Part shown: in pieces, positions 27,738 to 36,594 of the stretch
Layout: each line of letters starts with the position of its first letter
How positions within the stretch are numbered: position 1 is the first letter of the stretch
From: Aequorivita antarctica
Lineage (GTDB): Bacteria > Bacteroidota > Bacteroidia > Flavobacteriales > Flavobacteriaceae
Assembly (NCBI RefSeq): GCF_007997155.1
Contig: NZ_VORT01000003.1
Span: 1 to 64,000, forward strand
Direction of reading: 5' to 3'
Length of the DNA: 64,000 bases
The notes under the pieces: generated by a model
What the model saw: the letters and a program-made list of their open reading frames with translations, nothing else
Database searches by the model: none
Told to the model about the DNA's origin: nothing
Made by a program: the position numbers and the translations under genes

Positions 27738-29408
27738 ATGATGTTAAGAAAAAACCTTGCATTAAAGCTATTTATTACTATAATAGCGGCCTCGCTTCTT
27801 GTAGGTTGCAACAAAACGAGAGACTATAAAGACAGTTCACGTGCCACAGGCTGGAAGATGAACGCCAAAGAAGGTGGTTTTCAGTATGACCCACAAACTA
27901 AAGAACAAGAAACAGGGCCAGGTCTTGTTTTTGTTGAAGGTGGAACTTTTACCAAGGGACGGGTTCAGGACGATCCAATGCACGATTGGAACAACAGCCC
28001 AACACAACAACACGTTCAATCCTTTTATATGGATGAAACCGAAGTAACTAACCTAATGTATCTTGAATACTTAGACTGGTTAAAGAAAGTTTTTCCACCA
28101 TCTGACGAAAACTACAGAAGAATTTATGAAGGAGCTGTTCCAGATACACTTGTTTGGAGAAATCGTTTAGGTTTTAACGAAGTAATGACAAACAATTATC
28201 TTCGCCACCCAGCCTATGCGGAATATCCCGTAGTAGGTGTAAGCTGGATACAGGCTGTAGAATTTAGCAACTGGAGAACTGACCGCGTTAACGAAATGGT
28301 TTTGGAAACCAATGGAATCACAGCACGTAACGCACGTTACGATGTTGAGCCCGGCGAAACATTCAGTACAGAAACTTATTTAAACGCTCCAACATTAACC
28401 TACGGAGGAAACGATTCTATTACCCGTGGCGGAAAAAAATCTGAATCCATTGCCAAGAGAAGCAAGGACAGTACAAATTTATACATCGGACGCGAAGATG
28501 GGTTACTTTTGCCAGGATACCGCCTTCCTACCGAAACAGAATGGGAATATGCAGCACTTGGTCTAGTTGGGCTTCGTAATTACAATGTTTACAGAGGAAA
28601 GAAAAAATATCCATGGGAAGGGCAATACACTCGCTCTGGAAAAAGAAGATCACGTGGCGACCAATTAGCCAACTTCAAACAAGGTGATGGTGATTACGGT
28701 GGTATAGCAGGCTGGAGTGATGATGGTGCCGATATTACTGCTCAAGTAAAATCTTATGAGCCAAACGATTATGGTCTTTATGATATGGCCGGAAACGTGG
28801 CTGAATGGGTTGCCGACGTATACCGTCCTATCGTTGATGATGAATTTAATGACTTCAACTATTACCGTGGAAATGTTTATACCAAAAACGCCATTGGCGA
28901 AGATGGAAAAGTTAAAGTAGTCACTATGGACTCTATAGTTTATGACACTTTGAGCAACGGAAAAATTATAGCTCGCAACTTGCCAGGAGAAATTCTTCAA
29001 GTGCCAGTTGATGAAAACGAAACTTACTTACGTACAAACTTCTCTAAGAGCGACAACCGTGACTATAGAGATGGAGACAAAGGTTCTTCTCGCTACTATC
29101 AATCTTTTGCCGATGACGAAAGTAGTGATGGCACCAAACGTATGTACAACTCACCTATCCAAAACGTATATGCAGATAGCTTAGGAGATCTGGACCGACA
29201 ATATGATAAAACTTCAGGGAGAACAACTTTGGTCGACAATGAAGTTCGCGTGTACAAAGGTGGTTCTTGGAGAGATAGAGATTATTGGTTAGATCCTGCA
29301 CAAAGACGTTATTTCCCTCAGGATATGGCAACAGACTATATTGGTTTTAGATGCGCTATGAGCCGCGTGGGGTCAAAATCTAAAAAAGGAAAACGCCCAA
29401 GAAATTAA
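27738..29408 (+). CDS. gldJ: gliding motility lipoprotein GldJ
   Basis: A 556-residue lipoprotein (lipobox LLVGC, C24) of the formylglycine-generating-enzyme/SUMF1 fold. GldJ is needed for T9SS function and gliding in Flavobacterium johnsoniae. Family features seen are PGLVFVEGGTFTKG near residue 55, MDETEVTN, the GYRLPTETEWEYAA segment, YDMAGNVAEWVADVY and the C-terminal GGSWRDRDYWLDPA. It is divergent from porU, the classical arrangement, and murF follows it. A second in-frame ATG follows immediately (27741). Confidence 0.95.
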   Translation: MMLRKNLALKLFITIIAASLLVGCNKTRDYKDSSRATGWKMNAKEGGFQYDPQTKEQETGPGLVFVEGGTFTKGRVQDDPMHDWNNSPTQQHVQSFYMDETEVTNLMYLEYLDWLKKVFPPSDENYRRIYEGAVPDTLVWRNRLGFNEVMTNNYLRHPAYAEYPVVGVSWIQAVEFSNWRTDRVNEMVLETNGITARNARYDVEPGETFSTETYLNAPTLTYGGNDSITRGGKKSESIAKRSKDSTNLYIGREDGLLLPGYRLPTETEWEYAALGLVGLRNYNVYRGKKKYPWEGQYTRSGKRRSRGDQLANFKQGDGDYGGIAGWSDDGADITAQVKSYEPNDYGLYDMAGNVAEWVADVYRPIVDDEFNDFNYYRGNVYTKNAIGEDGKVKVVTMDSIVYDTLSNGKIIARNLPGEILQVPVDENETYLRTNFSKSDNRDYRDGDKGSSRYYQSFADDESSDGTKRMYNSPIQNVYADSLGDLDRQYDKTSGRTTLVDNEVRVYKGGSWRDRDYWLDPAQRRYFPQDMATDYIGFRCAMSRVGSKSKKGKRPRN

Positions 29409-29429
29409 AAATTCAAAATTTATAAAAAC

Positions 29430-29465
29430 AACCCTCCTTGGCATACGCTTCGGAGGGTTTTTTAG
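29430..29465 (+). terminator. terminator after gldJ
   Basis: Stem AACCCTCC/GGAGGGTT with a 14-base loop, followed by TTTTTT. It lies between gldJ and murF, so murF probably has its own promoter; a TATATTTA box sits 5 bases before the murF ATG. Confidence 0.85.
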
Positions 29466-29477
29466 TATATTTATTTT

Positions 29478-30758
29478 ATGAATATAGAATTGATCCACAA
29501 ACATTTTTTGGATAGCAGTGGTGCTTCTACAGACACTCGTAAAATTTCAAAAAACTGTATTTTTTTTGCACTTAAAGGCGAAAATTTTAACGGAAACCTA
29601 TTTGCGCAGGAAGCTTTGGATAAAGGTGCCGGAAAGGTTATTGTTGATGATGAAGCTTTTCATAAAAATACCGGTGAAACCATTTTGGTGGAAAACGTTT
29701 TGTTGACCCTTCAGCAATTGGCGCGATTTCACAGAGAATTTCTCAATCTTCCCATTATTTCTTTAACGGGAAGCAACGGAAAAACAACTTCCAAAGAACT
29801 TATAAATGCGGTGCTTTCCCAAAAATTTAAAACCGTCGCCACAAAAGGAAATTTGAACAACCACATTGGTGTTCCCCTAAGCTTACTGGCAATGGACAAA
29901 GAAACCAAGTTTGGAATCGTAGAAATGGGTGCCAACCATTTGGGCGAAATAAAAATGTTAAGTGAAATAGCGGAACCCGATTATGGCTACATCACAAATT
30001 TCGGAAAAGCACATTTGGAAGGTTTTGGAAGTATTGAAGGAGTGATCCAGGGTAAAACAGAGCTCTATCAATTTCTGAAAAAACACAACAAAAAACTTTT
30101 TGTAAATGCAAACGATCCAAAACAATTAGCGAATTCTGAAGGAATTGACCGCATAACTTTTGGTACACCTCAAAGTGATTTCGATATAAAATTACTGAAC
30201 AGTACACATCATCTTTTACTGGAATTCAAAGGAATACAGATACAGAGTAACTTAGTGGGCGCTTATAATTTCGCAAATCTTTCCGCCGCAATTGCTATTG
30301 GGGCCTATTTTAAGGTTTCCCCCGAAAAAATTAAAGCTGGAATTGAAGCTTATGTTCCCTCCAACAATCGTTCACAATTGATGGTCAATGGCACAAACAC
30401 CATTTTGATGGATGCATACAACGCAAATCCTACGAGCATGATGGCAGCTCTGGAAAACTTTAAACAGGCGAAAGGCGACAACAAAATAATGTTTCTGGGC
30501 GATATGTTTGAACTGGGTAAAGAAGCAGAAACCGAGCACCAAAACATCGTTGATTTTTTAGTGGAAAACTCTTTTGGAAACGTATTCTTGGTGGGAAGCA
30601 ATTTCTTTAAAACAACCAGCCATGCCTCTCATATAAAGCAATTTGAAACTTTTGATGAATTAAAAGAAGCAGTTAAAAGCAATTCGCCAAAAAACGCAAC
30701 AATCCTGATTAAAGCTTCCCGCGGAATGGCTTTGGAAAGAATTTTAGAATTTATTTAA
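29478..30758 (+). CDS. murF: UDP-N-acetylmuramoyl-tripeptide--D-alanyl-D-alanine ligase
   Basis: Adds D-Ala-D-Ala to the UDP-MurNAc-tripeptide in peptidoglycan synthesis (cytoplasm). 426 residues with the Mur ligase domains: an N-terminal substrate domain (SSGASTDTRKI), the ATP loop TGSNGKTTSKE near residue 97, NLNNHIGVPL, EMGANHLGEI and the C-terminal domain starting near YVPSNNRSQ. It follows gldJ, as in other flavobacteria. The gene ends 2 bases before the convergent tube-protein gene. Confidence 0.95.
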   Translation: MNIELIHKHFLDSSGASTDTRKISKNCIFFALKGENFNGNLFAQEALDKGAGKVIVDDEAFHKNTGETILVENVLLTLQQLARFHREFLNLPIISLTGSNGKTTSKELINAVLSQKFKTVATKGNLNNHIGVPLSLLAMDKETKFGIVEMGANHLGEIKMLSEIAEPDYGYITNFGKAHLEGFGSIEGVIQGKTELYQFLKKHNKKLFVNANDPKQLANSEGIDRITFGTPQSDFDIKLLNSTHHLLLEFKGIQIQSNLVGAYNFANLSAAIAIGAYFKVSPEKIKAGIEAYVPSNNRSQLMVNGTNTILMDAYNANPTSMMAALENFKQAKGDNKIMFLGDMFELGKEAETEHQNIVDFLVENSFGNVFLVGSNFFKTTSHASHIKQFETFDELKEAVKSNSPKNATILIKASRGMALERILEFI

Positions 30759-30760
30759 AG

Positions 30761-31198
30761 TTATTGAAAAGAACTATAAGCAAATTCCAAGGTTTCAATA
30801 GTTATATTATTTTCGGGATTTACATCCGAAACAGTCCACTTTACGGGATAGGCATTCATAAAAACCCATGATTTGAGTGGGATTCCATCGGTATCCAACA
30901 AATTTACAATTATATCCTTGGGCTTTATGGAATCTTTCGGATTAGCATTAAAAGTATTAATACACCAAATAACAATTTCAGAATTTTTTGACACTAACCC
31001 TTTTTTTAGTATTAGGTTTGAGTATTTTATAGAATTAGGCGCACGATATTTGTAGTTATTGTTTCCGATTTTTGTCATTTCTTCTGTCCCCATTTCCATT
31101 GTAATTCCAGAAATTTCTTTAAAAAACACTTCATCTTTTCCAGATGTATTTCTAAGACTTAGTTGAAAATAAAATGCAACGGGAGGGTGATTGTTCAT
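30761..31198 (-). CDS. gp19-like tail-tube protein (third copy, outside the repeats)
   Basis: A 145-residue T4 gp19-like (phage tail tube) protein, closely related to the tube protein at 35650-36096. Shared landmarks are PVAFYFQLSL, FKEISGI/FKEVSGI, EMG-EE, NLILKKGLV/NLVLKRGLV, the SEI-WC segment and the C-terminal ETLEFAYS. In contractile injection systems such subunits form the inner tube. It lies downstream of the left direct repeat with its pseudo-tRNA, apart from the rest of the cluster, so it may be transcribed separately from a duplicated leader. Confidence 0.85.
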   Translation of the reverse strand: MNNHPPVAFYFQLSLRNTSGKDEVFFKEISGITMEMGTEEMTKIGNNNYKYRAPNSIKYSNLILKKGLVSKNSEIVIWCINTFNANPKDSIKPKDIIVNLLDTDGIPLKSWVFMNAYPVKWTVSDVNPENNITIETLEFAYSSFQ

Positions 31199-31294
31199 TA
31201 GGAACGATTTTTATAATTTAAAAAAAAAGTGTCCCTAATAGAATAATTTACTGATTATAAGTATTTTAAAAATTATTAGGAGAACTTCATACCC

Positions 31295-31493
31295 ATAATA
31301 TTAACTATAAAAAGACTTAGTTCCTATAAGTAGTACTACGTAAATTTAATTCACAAAAAACCCGAAGAGAAACACTCATCGGGCGTGAAAATCATGAAAT
31401 TTGTGAAATTATTTATAGTGGGTAATACTGGATTCGAACCAGTGACTTCCACGTTGTCGACGTGACACTCTAAACCAACTGAGTAATTGAACC
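31295..31493 (-). repeat. left direct repeat: leader block, terminator and pseudo-tRNA-Val
   Basis: About 199 bases alignable end-to-end with 37234-37409: an ATAATATTA start, TTCCTATAAGT...TACTACGTA, a CCCGA...TCGGG terminator (31355-31383), then a tRNA-Val-like sequence. It flanks the injection-system genes on their downstream side and precedes the isolated tube gene. The gap 31199-31539 holds this repeat and otherwise AT-rich DNA with no gene. Confidence 0.85.
31420..31493 (-). pseudogene. tRNA-Val pseudogene
   Basis: Identical to the intact tRNA-Val at 37336-37409 at 70 of 74 positions. All four changes fall in the acceptor stem or its junction: the 5' arm reads GGTTCAA against 3' ATTACCC, giving three mismatches out of seven pairs. 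The anticodon, D and T arms are unchanged. It is therefore unlikely to be a working tRNA. Confidence 0.8.
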
Positions 31494-31539
31494 AAAATCT
31501 TAAAACATCAAAGTTCAAAAAATGGTATATTTAATGGAG

Positions 31540-31929
31540 TTAACCAACCTCACACTTCACCTGTCCCGCATGTTCAAAAGTTATAACCCCACCCCACATA
31601 CAATTTAAAGAACAGGTATTGTTTAAAGTGGGCATATTGGCAAGCATTACTGTCGGGCTTCCAGGAGCCCAAGGCGCTACTGTTGCTGGTATGCAAGGCA
31701 TAGGCGTTAAAACCCCCAAAGCGGCAGTTGTAGCGGCAGCAACCGTAGGGTTGGCTATAGAAGAACACATTCCAAAAGGAAGAATATTTACTAAAGGTTT
31801 ATTGTCTAAAATAGTGGCGGCAGGCATACTGCTGGTCATTACCCTATTTGCAGGCAACACAATTAATGTGGAAGGGGCAATACCAAAAGAACACCTTATT
31901 GTGGCTCCCATACATACTTGCTTTGGCAT
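31540..31929 (-). CDS. PAAR-like DUF4280 tip protein
   Basis: 129 residues rich in small residues with repeated Cys and Pro (MGATIRCSFG, GMCSSIANP, TPMPCIPATVAPWAPGSPTV, NNTCSLNCMWGGVI). This matches the DUF4280/PAAR-like family, whose members cap the spike of type VI and extracellular injection systems. It starts 2 bases after the AAA ATPase stop and is the last gene inside the repeats. A plus-strand frame over the same bases is a shadow. Confidence 0.88.
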   Translation of the reverse strand: MPKQVCMGATIRCSFGIAPSTLIVLPANRVMTSSMPAATILDNKPLVNILPFGMCSSIANPTVAAATTAALGVLTPMPCIPATVAPWAPGSPTVMLANMPTLNNTCSLNCMWGGVITFEHAGQVKCEVG

Positions 31930-31931
31930 AA

Positions 31932-33272
31932 TTATATGGTTTTATTTTGTTTTCTATATACGCTACGTATTCCTGTAATAATATCGTTTAGCAATACTTT
32001 TTTTTCGTTTCTTCTTGCGGCTTGCAAAGCGCAATAGCGTAGCACCTCTGTAATTTCGCCCCCTGTAAGTTCGTATCTCTCTGCAAGATCATCTAAATCT
32101 ATGAAAGATTCTAGTTCAAAATTTTCTTTGAAAAGATGTTCCCACAATAATTTTCGTTGCTGCGAGTCTGGTGCTGAAAAATGCACCATATTCTGAAAAC
32201 GTCTAGTAAAAGCTGCATCTATATTGTTTTTTAAATTGGTTGAAAGAATTACCAAACCTGAAAAATCCTCAATACGCTGCAACAAATATGCAACTTCTTG
32301 ATTCGCGTAACGGTCATGGGCATCTCTTAAATTAGTTCTTTTTCCGAAAAGTGCATCGGCCTCATCAAAAAAGAGTATCCAGTCTTTCTGTTGGGCTTCA
32401 TCAAAAAAACGACTTAGGTTTTTTTCGGTTTCACCTATATATTTTGAAACCACCAGAGATAGATCTACCCTATAAACAGGACGATTGGTTTCCTTACCCA
32501 GCAAACTGGCGGTTAGTGTTTTGCCTGTGCCAGAAGGGCCGTAAAATAATGCGCGATACCCCTTTTTAAAATTATTTTCGAAATTCCATTCCTTTAAAAT
32601 CTTTGGGCTATGTTTAAGCCAATCCTTTATTTCTAAAATCGCTTCGGTTATAGCTGCTGCTACAACAAGGTCTTCCCATTTTAAAGCAGTGGTAATTTGA
32701 TTTGCAGGAAATATAGTGCTGTATTGCGGCAAATGTTTTTTACCCATTGTAAAAAGACCATAATATTCTGAAGAAATTTGAAGTTTTTGATGAACTCCAA
32801 ACTGTTGTTGAGCATCTATTTCTAAAATCCCTTTTTTGAACAATATATTTTCTGTGTTGGTTGTTGCCAAAAGTTTTAATCGAGTAGTAAGGTTGTAGCC
32901 ACCCAGAATAAAATACGCTGTTTCTAAAGTGGGGGTAAAACCTGGTTTATTTGCGTTATTAATTCCTCCAAATTCTGAAAAGCCAGAATTCAAGTTTTGG
33001 TTTTTAATTAAAAACACATCTAAAACGTCAGGTTTTAAATAGGGAATCATCGCTAAAATTAGCATTAGCCTTTCTTCAAAACCCAGCTGTAACTCTTTCA
33101 CTATTTCAGCATAAGGCGAGCTGTCTTTATCTAAATCTGGAGGCGCTATAGCGTAAACAGATTTTTGGTTGCTTTCATTTTTAAAATACAACGCCAGGCT
33201 AGTATCTACAACACTTTTAAACCAGTTAATTTCTTTTTGAAGTGTTTTTGCTAATTTTTCTATTACCTCCAT
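31932..33272 (-). CDS. AAA+ ATPase of a contractile injection system (Afp15-like)
   Basis: A 446-residue protein with a C-terminal AAA+ domain: Walker A GPSGTGKT (245-252), Walker B ILFFDEAD, sensor-like STNLKNNID and the arginine segment FTRRFQN. The N-terminal domain resembles those of eCIS ATPases, which help assembly. The frame opens at 33326, but ATG 33272 fits better because the longer version would run far into the preceding gene. It overlaps that gene by 10 bases, so the pair is coupled. Confidence 0.88.
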   Translation of the reverse strand: MEVIEKLAKTLQKEINWFKSVVDTSLALYFKNESNQKSVYAIAPPDLDKDSSPYAEIVKELQLGFEERLMLILAMIPYLKPDVLDVFLIKNQNLNSGFSEFGGINNANKPGFTPTLETAYFILGGYNLTTRLKLLATTNTENILFKKGILEIDAQQQFGVHQKLQISSEYYGLFTMGKKHLPQYSTIFPANQITTALKWEDLVVAAAITEAILEIKDWLKHSPKILKEWNFENNFKKGYRALFYGPSGTGKTLTASLLGKETNRPVYRVDLSLVVSKYIGETEKNLSRFFDEAQQKDWILFFDEADALFGKRTNLRDAHDRYANQEVAYLLQRIEDFSGLVILSTNLKNNIDAAFTRRFQNMVHFSAPDSQQRKLLWEHLFKENFELESFIDLDDLAERYELTGGEITEVLRYCALQAARRNEKKVLLNDIITGIRSVYRKQNKTI

Positions 33273-33793
33273 GTTACATTTAGTGTTTTCTGCATCCAAC
33301 CTAATTTTATTGTAGTGATATTCCACGGAATTTGATCCAATAGCATGTCAAAAGCCTTCTGTTCTACTCTCAAGAAATAGGCGTCGGCATCTTCTTCAAG
33401 TCTTCCTTTCCGTTGAAGAAAAGTTTCTTGTAAACCTGCGATTGAGGTTTGGCCAAGTACAGTCCATTGCTGGATAACCGCAAGCAACAAGCTTTCAACC
33501 AGTTCTTTATCCGTATCACTCAATGTAATTGATAAATCTATGGGAGTTTTTATACTAATGCCGCAGAGCACTTTATGGATTACCAAATCCTGCTCATTCA
33601 CTATTGTGCTTCCGGCAGCAGCATATTCAAGTAAATGAATGGCTTTATATAAACTTTCAGCATCTCTAAATCTACTGTCTTGCATTAGCCCAGATTTTTC
33701 AAATAACATTGGCAGAAAAGGAGCAATAATTATTAATCCTGCACTGTTTATTAATAATGAGTCCAAAAATTCACGATCTACTTGTTCACTCAT
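33263..33793 (-). CDS. short tape-measure-like protein (CIS_TMP C-terminal domain only)
   Basis: A 176-residue protein that matches the conserved C-terminal part of eCIS tape-measure proteins (Afp14/Pvc14-like): NSAGLIIIAPFLPMLFE, a HLLEYAAAG segment, VIHKVLCGI, LLLAVIQQWTVLGQTSI, LQETFLQRKGRL and the C-terminal WMQKTLNVTW. Normal members are several hundred residues or more, so the long N-terminal region is absent. It starts 30 bases after the VgrG stop, leaving no room for a longer version. The assignment rests on recalled family patterns. Confidence 0.75.
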   Translation of the reverse strand: MSEQVDREFLDSLLINSAGLIIIAPFLPMLFEKSGLMQDSRFRDAESLYKAIHLLEYAAAGSTIVNEQDLVIHKVLCGISIKTPIDLSITLSDTDKELVESLLLAVIQQWTVLGQTSIAGLQETFLQRKGRLEEDADAYFLRVEQKAFDMLLDQIPWNITTIKLGWMQKTLNVTWR

Positions 33794-33823
33794 TTTTTTA
33801 TGTTATTTAAATCTTTTTCTAAA

Positions 33824-35608
33824 TTAATTAATATTAACCATGGCTCCTTTGGCTGATAAGTTTCCATCGCTGGAGATGGTACATTCGGCTCCACCTTTAA
33901 CACTTGTTGACATATCGCCGGTTATTGCAACATTTGCTGCTGTGACTTTTAAAGACGCTTGACCCTTTATACTCACATTGCTACCTTCAATCTTAACATC
34001 TTCCGCAGCTTTAATATGTATGCTTTTAGAACTTTCTAATGAAATTCCTTCGCTGCTCATTTCTATCTTATTGCTATTTTGATCTAAGATTGTAATTTTT
34101 TTAGCGTCATCACTTAATATCATCGTATTTCCACTAGGCGTAAGAATTGTTATTATTTTATTTTCATCATCAAACTTTAACTGCAGTTTGTTTTGCGTAA
34201 TCAATGCTTTAATTGAATTATTTTCATCTGGAATTTCGGGTGCTGGGTTGGCGCTGCTGTAAACACTTCCCAAAATAATGGGAAACCGTGGGTCTTCGTT
34301 CATAAAGCCCAGTAAAACCTCATCTCCTACTTCTGGCATAAAATAGGCGCCAATACTTTTACCTGCATAAAAGGTTGCCAATCTAGCCCAAACCGCTTCA
34401 CCTTCTGCCCCGAGAAGTGGAATTTCAACCTGCACGCGAAATTGGTTTTCGGGATCTTCATACATTTTTTTTACGATTCCTGTTTGCAATCCCTTTACGC
34501 CCGGCAGCAATCCGGATGCTTCAGGTGCTGAAATACGATATTCTTCTGAAAACCATTCCGCAGCCATTCCTATTTTTACTTCCGTATGCCATTGGCCATC
34601 TTCAACAGTATGGATAACCCCAGAAACAAAAGCATTGCCGTTAAAACGACTGCTCAATCCTTCTAATTTTATTGTTGAATTTACTTTCGCTTTTGAAGAA
34701 CCTTGAAAAACCAACGTTCCTCTAAATTGAGACAATCGTGATTTCAGTAAGGCCGCATCAGACCAAACGTGGATATCTTCGCTGGTAATTCCAGTAGATG
34801 AATTTAAGTTGTTGGTTTTGCCACCAAGCACTTCAGAAAGTTTTTTTCCCGTTAAATTGCCTTGTTTGTTTACGCTAGGTTCTGTGGATACAGCATTGAT
34901 TGTATTTTGGGCACTCATATCCCAAGCATTTGCCGTGGTCCCGTTATATTGATTTGTAGCGTCCATTTCTACATCAAATTCAATAATATCATTCCCAAAT
35001 TGCAACTGTAATTCTGGACCTGCAGAAACATTTGGCTTTGCTAAAGTTAGTTTTCCGCTATCGGTAATTACAATCATACCGTTTGCTTCTGCGCGGCTAA
35101 TTATGAAGTCCCAATCTGTAGCGTAAAATTGAACAATTTCTTTGTGTTCTACTGTAGTTGCAGAGATAGCTGTAGATAAACCGTTGTTGCCCACAATTTT
35201 TTCAATTGCCGCACTGTCTTTCATGTCTGTAAAAATGGCACTGTTTCTATTAATCGCCATTTTTAGTGCTTTGTCTTTGCAAGTAATTGTTAAAGTGCTT
35301 CCAGATACAGAATCGGCATTAATTTTTTGTTTTACTACAATCCCTTTAAAAATACTTTCGTTTTTACTGTGATAGCCTAGTTTTATTTCTATCTCGGCCC
35401 CAGGCACAAAGCTATTCGACTCTGCAATTTCAAAGGTTTGCGAAGCAGGATTTCCGTCAAACAATACAATTTTTGCTTCTGCTATTTGGTTTAGGTGTTG
35501 TTCCAATTTTATGGAAACTACCTCGTAAGTACTAGGTATTTCTTTTCCTCCGGAAAGGATTGAAAACGAGAGTAAATTTGTTTCTTCAGTTAAAGGTGAG
35601 GTTGGCAT
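33824..35608 (-). CDS. VgrG/gp5-gp27-like spike protein
   Basis: 594 residues with the three-part spike layout. First comes a gp27-like hub domain (residues 1-330, late-control D type, with VPGAEIEIKLGY and FYATDWDFI). Next is an OB-fold domain at about 365-455 (RVQVEIPLLGAEGEAVWARLATFYAG, EVGDEVLLGF, LGSVYSS). Last is a beta-helical needle of short repeats (about 480-594). It would pierce the target membrane and carry the DUF4280 tip. It lies between the tube and tape-measure genes, as in eCIS loci, but without gp25 or wedge genes. Confidence 0.9.
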   Translation of the reverse strand: MPTSPLTEETNLLSFSILSGGKEIPSTYEVVSIKLEQHLNQIAEAKIVLFDGNPASQTFEIAESNSFVPGAEIEIKLGYHSKNESIFKGIVVKQKINADSVSGSTLTITCKDKALKMAINRNSAIFTDMKDSAAIEKIVGNNGLSTAISATTVEHKEIVQFYATDWDFIISRAEANGMIVITDSGKLTLAKPNVSAGPELQLQFGNDIIEFDVEMDATNQYNGTTANAWDMSAQNTINAVSTEPSVNKQGNLTGKKLSEVLGGKTNNLNSSTGITSEDIHVWSDAALLKSRLSQFRGTLVFQGSSKAKVNSTIKLEGLSSRFNGNAFVSGVIHTVEDGQWHTEVKIGMAAEWFSEEYRISAPEASGLLPGVKGLQTGIVKKMYEDPENQFRVQVEIPLLGAEGEAVWARLATFYAGKSIGAYFMPEVGDEVLLGFMNEDPRFPIILGSVYSSANPAPEIPDENNSIKALITQNKLQLKFDDENKIITILTPSGNTMILSDDAKKITILDQNSNKIEMSSEGISLESSKSIHIKAAEDVKIEGSNVSIKGQASLKVTAANVAITGDMSTSVKGGAECTISSDGNLSAKGAMVNIN

Positions 35609-35649
35609 AGGTTTGTATTTTAATGGGTTTCTTGGCTGTCTGTTTGGGG

Positions 35650-36096
35650 TTAAAATACTTTAAAATAGCTGTAAGCAAACTCCAGACTTTCAATAATCAA
35701 TTCATTACTTCCTGAATTTAAATCTGAAACCGCCCATTTTACGGTCCAAGCATTAACAAAACTCCAAGATTTAATAGGATTTCCGTTTTCATCTAACAAC
35801 TTTACAATTATGGTTTTGGTTTCTACCAAATCGTCAAGATTGCCGCCCAAAGTTTTATTGCACCAGGTTATTATTTCAGAATCCTTGGGTACCAAACCGC
35901 GCTTCAAAACTAGGTTCGAGAATTTTACAGAAGTAGGAACACGATGTTTGAACATGTTGTTGCCGCCTTCAGCAATTTCCTCCACGCCCATTTCCATTGA
36001 AATTCCAGAAACTTCTTTAAAAGCAGCATCCTCGTTTGCAGATACATCACTTAAACTGAGTTGAAAATAAAAAGCAACGGGAGCAAATTCATTCAT
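35650..36096 (-). CDS. gp19-like tail-tube protein, second copy
   Basis: A 148-residue gp19-like tube protein, paralogue of the one at 30761-31198 and more distantly of 36099-36554. It contains PVAFYFQLSLSDVS, FKEVSGISMEMGVEE, RVPTSVKFSNLVLKRGLV and ESLEFAYSYF. eCIS loci often carry two or three tube variants, some specific to the baseplate end. It starts 2 bases after the stop of the upstream tube gene. Confidence 0.88.
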   Translation of the reverse strand: MNEFAPVAFYFQLSLSDVSANEDAAFKEVSGISMEMGVEEIAEGGNNMFKHRVPTSVKFSNLVLKRGLVPKDSEIITWCNKTLGGNLDDLVETKTIIVKLLDENGNPIKSWSFVNAWTVKWAVSDLNSGSNELIIESLEFAYSYFKVF

Positions 36097-36098
36097 TA

Positions 36099-36554
36099 TT
36101 ATCCGTTTTTAATAGTTAAACCTTCATGGCTGAGTTCTAAAGTTTCTACAGCAACTTCGTTTGCATCCGCTTTCATATCGGTACCTGTTATCTTGGTTGG
36201 CCAAGCATTGGTCAATGTCCACGTCATTGTAGGGCTACCTGTTTCGTCCAAAAGCTGGATGGTTACAGTTTCCTTTGTTATGGTGTTCATTTTTACAGCA
36301 TCAAACCATCTCCAGAAATTGTTGTCGTTTACAAAGATTCCCCTCTTCAAGGTTACATTTCCAGTTTTTGTAATACCCGGCATTTTTATGGTAGAAAATA
36401 ATTTATTATCCCCATGCCTATATTCTATGGGCTGTGTTTCTGTTTCCAAACCTGAAACTTCTTGAAAGGAAACTGTATTATCTTGTGAACCCAAACGTAC
36501 ACTAAAGTAAAACTTGGGTAAAGGCCAATTACCGTCTTGTGCTTCTCCTGCCAT
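36099..36554 (-). CDS. gp19-like tail-tube protein, first copy (Afp1/Pvc1-like)
   Basis: 151 residues with PLPKFYFSVRLG, VSFQEVSGLETETQPIEYRHG, TGNVTLKRGIFV and a C-terminal VETLELSHEGLTI. This is closer to the main tube subunit type (Afp1/Pvc1) than the other two copies. In a complete locus a sheath gene normally precedes it; here the DUF4255 gene lies only 40 bases upstream. It would form stacked hexamers around the lumen. Confidence 0.88.
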   Translation of the reverse strand: MAGEAQDGNWPLPKFYFSVRLGSQDNTVSFQEVSGLETETQPIEYRHGDNKLFSTIKMPGITKTGNVTLKRGIFVNDNNFWRWFDAVKMNTITKETVTIQLLDETGSPTMTWTLTNAWPTKITGTDMKADANEVAVETLELSHEGLTIKNG

Positions 36555-36594
36555 TTTTTTATATTTTAAATTTTTATTTTACTATTAATGAACT

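Noticed and set aside
31420-31493. Left tRNA-Val copy as a functional second tRNA
   Set aside because: Three of seven acceptor pairs are lost, all changes being concentrated there.
31619-31978. Plus-strand open frame of 119 codons over the DUF4280 gene
   Set aside because: It is the complement of a clear PAAR-like gene on the minus strand, and its hydrophobic composition is a by-product.
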